Shown here piece by piece: positions 14,208 through 14,264 of a stretch of DNA of 14,264 nt. This DNA comes from an uncultured Flavobacteriales bacterium. GTDB taxonomy: Bacteria > Bacteroidota > Bacteroidia > Flavobacteriales_D > Crocinitomicaceae. A program made the position numbers and the translations under genes. Below the pieces are notes generated by a model. It was not told the origin of the DNA. It did not search any database and saw only the letters and a list, made by a program, of their open reading frames with translations. Numbering within the stretch: position 1 is the first letter of the stretch; every line of letters starts with the position of its first letter. The stretch is from the NCBI GenBank assembly GCA_903879765.1, contig CAIRMS010000375.1, positions 1 to 14,264 of the forward strand. The letters run 5' to 3'.

Positions 14208-14264
14208 TTGACCCACTAGGTCTCGAACCTAGACTCTTCGGTACCAAAAACCGACGTGTTGCCA
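14208..14264 (-). tRNA. tRNA-Gln (anticodon UUG), 5' end cut by the window edge
   Basis: Read on the minus strand, the 57 visible bases fold as the 3' three-quarters of a class I tRNA. The anticodon arm is TCGGT-TTTTGGT-ACCGA with a perfect 5-bp stem, and loop positions 34-36 are TTG, decoding CAA (Gln). A 5-base variable loop follows, then a T arm CTAGG-TTCGAGA-CCTAG with a perfect 5-bp stem. The 3' acceptor strand is TGGGTCA with discriminator A at 14208. The next bases are CA, not CCA, so the tail must be added after transcription. The D-arm 3' side (GGCAACACG) is present; the 5' acceptor strand and the rest of the D arm lie beyond 14264. Confidence 0.92.

Noticed and set aside
13957..14247. 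Minus-strand 96-codon open frame running from the tRNA into the secreted-protein gene
   Set aside because: It crosses the tRNA 3' end and the terminator hairpin and is antisense to a better supported gene; poly-Lys/Phe stretches come from the A/T runs.
14208..14264. Reading the edge tRNA as a class II tRNA such as Leu
   Set aside because: The variable loop is only 5 bases and the anticodon loop TTTTGGT gives UUG (Gln), so a class I tRNA-Gln fits and Leu does not.
1..14264. CRISPR array, insertion sequence, phage or other mobile element
   Set aside because: No regularly spaced repeats, transposase, integrase or terminal repeats were seen; gene order and composition look like a conserved core region.

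Overview
The window comes from a member of the Bacteroidetes, most likely a Flavobacteriales bacterium and possibly Crocinitomicaceae/Fluviicola-like. The family guess is inference. The grounds are the gene order of alternative complex III (ACIII) followed directly by coxB and coxA, Bacteroidetes-type promoters (TTG-N17-23-TAnnTTTG), the lack of Shine-Dalgarno sequences, AT-rich DNA, and a tRNA without an encoded CCA.

Layout. Positions 2-133 hold the 3' end of an unrecognised plus-strand gene, which shares a bidirectional terminator (about 151-189) with the large operon coming the other way. Positions 192-11779 are one long minus-strand operon read right to left: actA (multiheme cytochrome c), actB (molybdopterin-like/iron-sulfur fusion), actC (NrfD-like membrane protein), actD, actE (lipoprotein monoheme cytochrome c), actF (second NrfD-like protein), coxB and coxA. 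Gaps are only 10 to 33 bases. The 183-base region 11780-11962 carries divergent promoters for this operon and for a small secreted SPOR-domain protein. That gene converges with thiL (thiamine-monophosphate kinase), with 4 bases between the stop codons. A second divergent promoter pair (13380-13485) serves thiL and a secreted protein of unknown function. The latter ends at a bidirectional terminator shared with a tRNA-Gln(UUG) gene cut by the right edge.

How the genes work together. ActA-F form a quinol:cytochrome c/oxidase oxidoreductase that replaces the bc1 complex. Quinol is oxidised at the membrane subunits, electrons pass through the Fe-S clusters of ActB and the hemes of ActA/ActE, then to CuA of CoxB and to heme a and the heme a3-CuB centre of CoxA, where O2 is reduced. 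Co-transcription fits the known ACIII-aa3 supercomplex of Flavobacterium. Oxidase subunits III and IV and the assembly factors are not here.

The main system is known, not new. The details most worth a second look are the helical insertion and the Lys in the CuA loop of CoxB, the Thr-for-Cys change in ActB, the six-heme ActA, the His-rich CoxA N-terminus, the repeat-rich divergent promoter region with a possible leaderless SPOR gene, and two unrecognised proteins at the edges.
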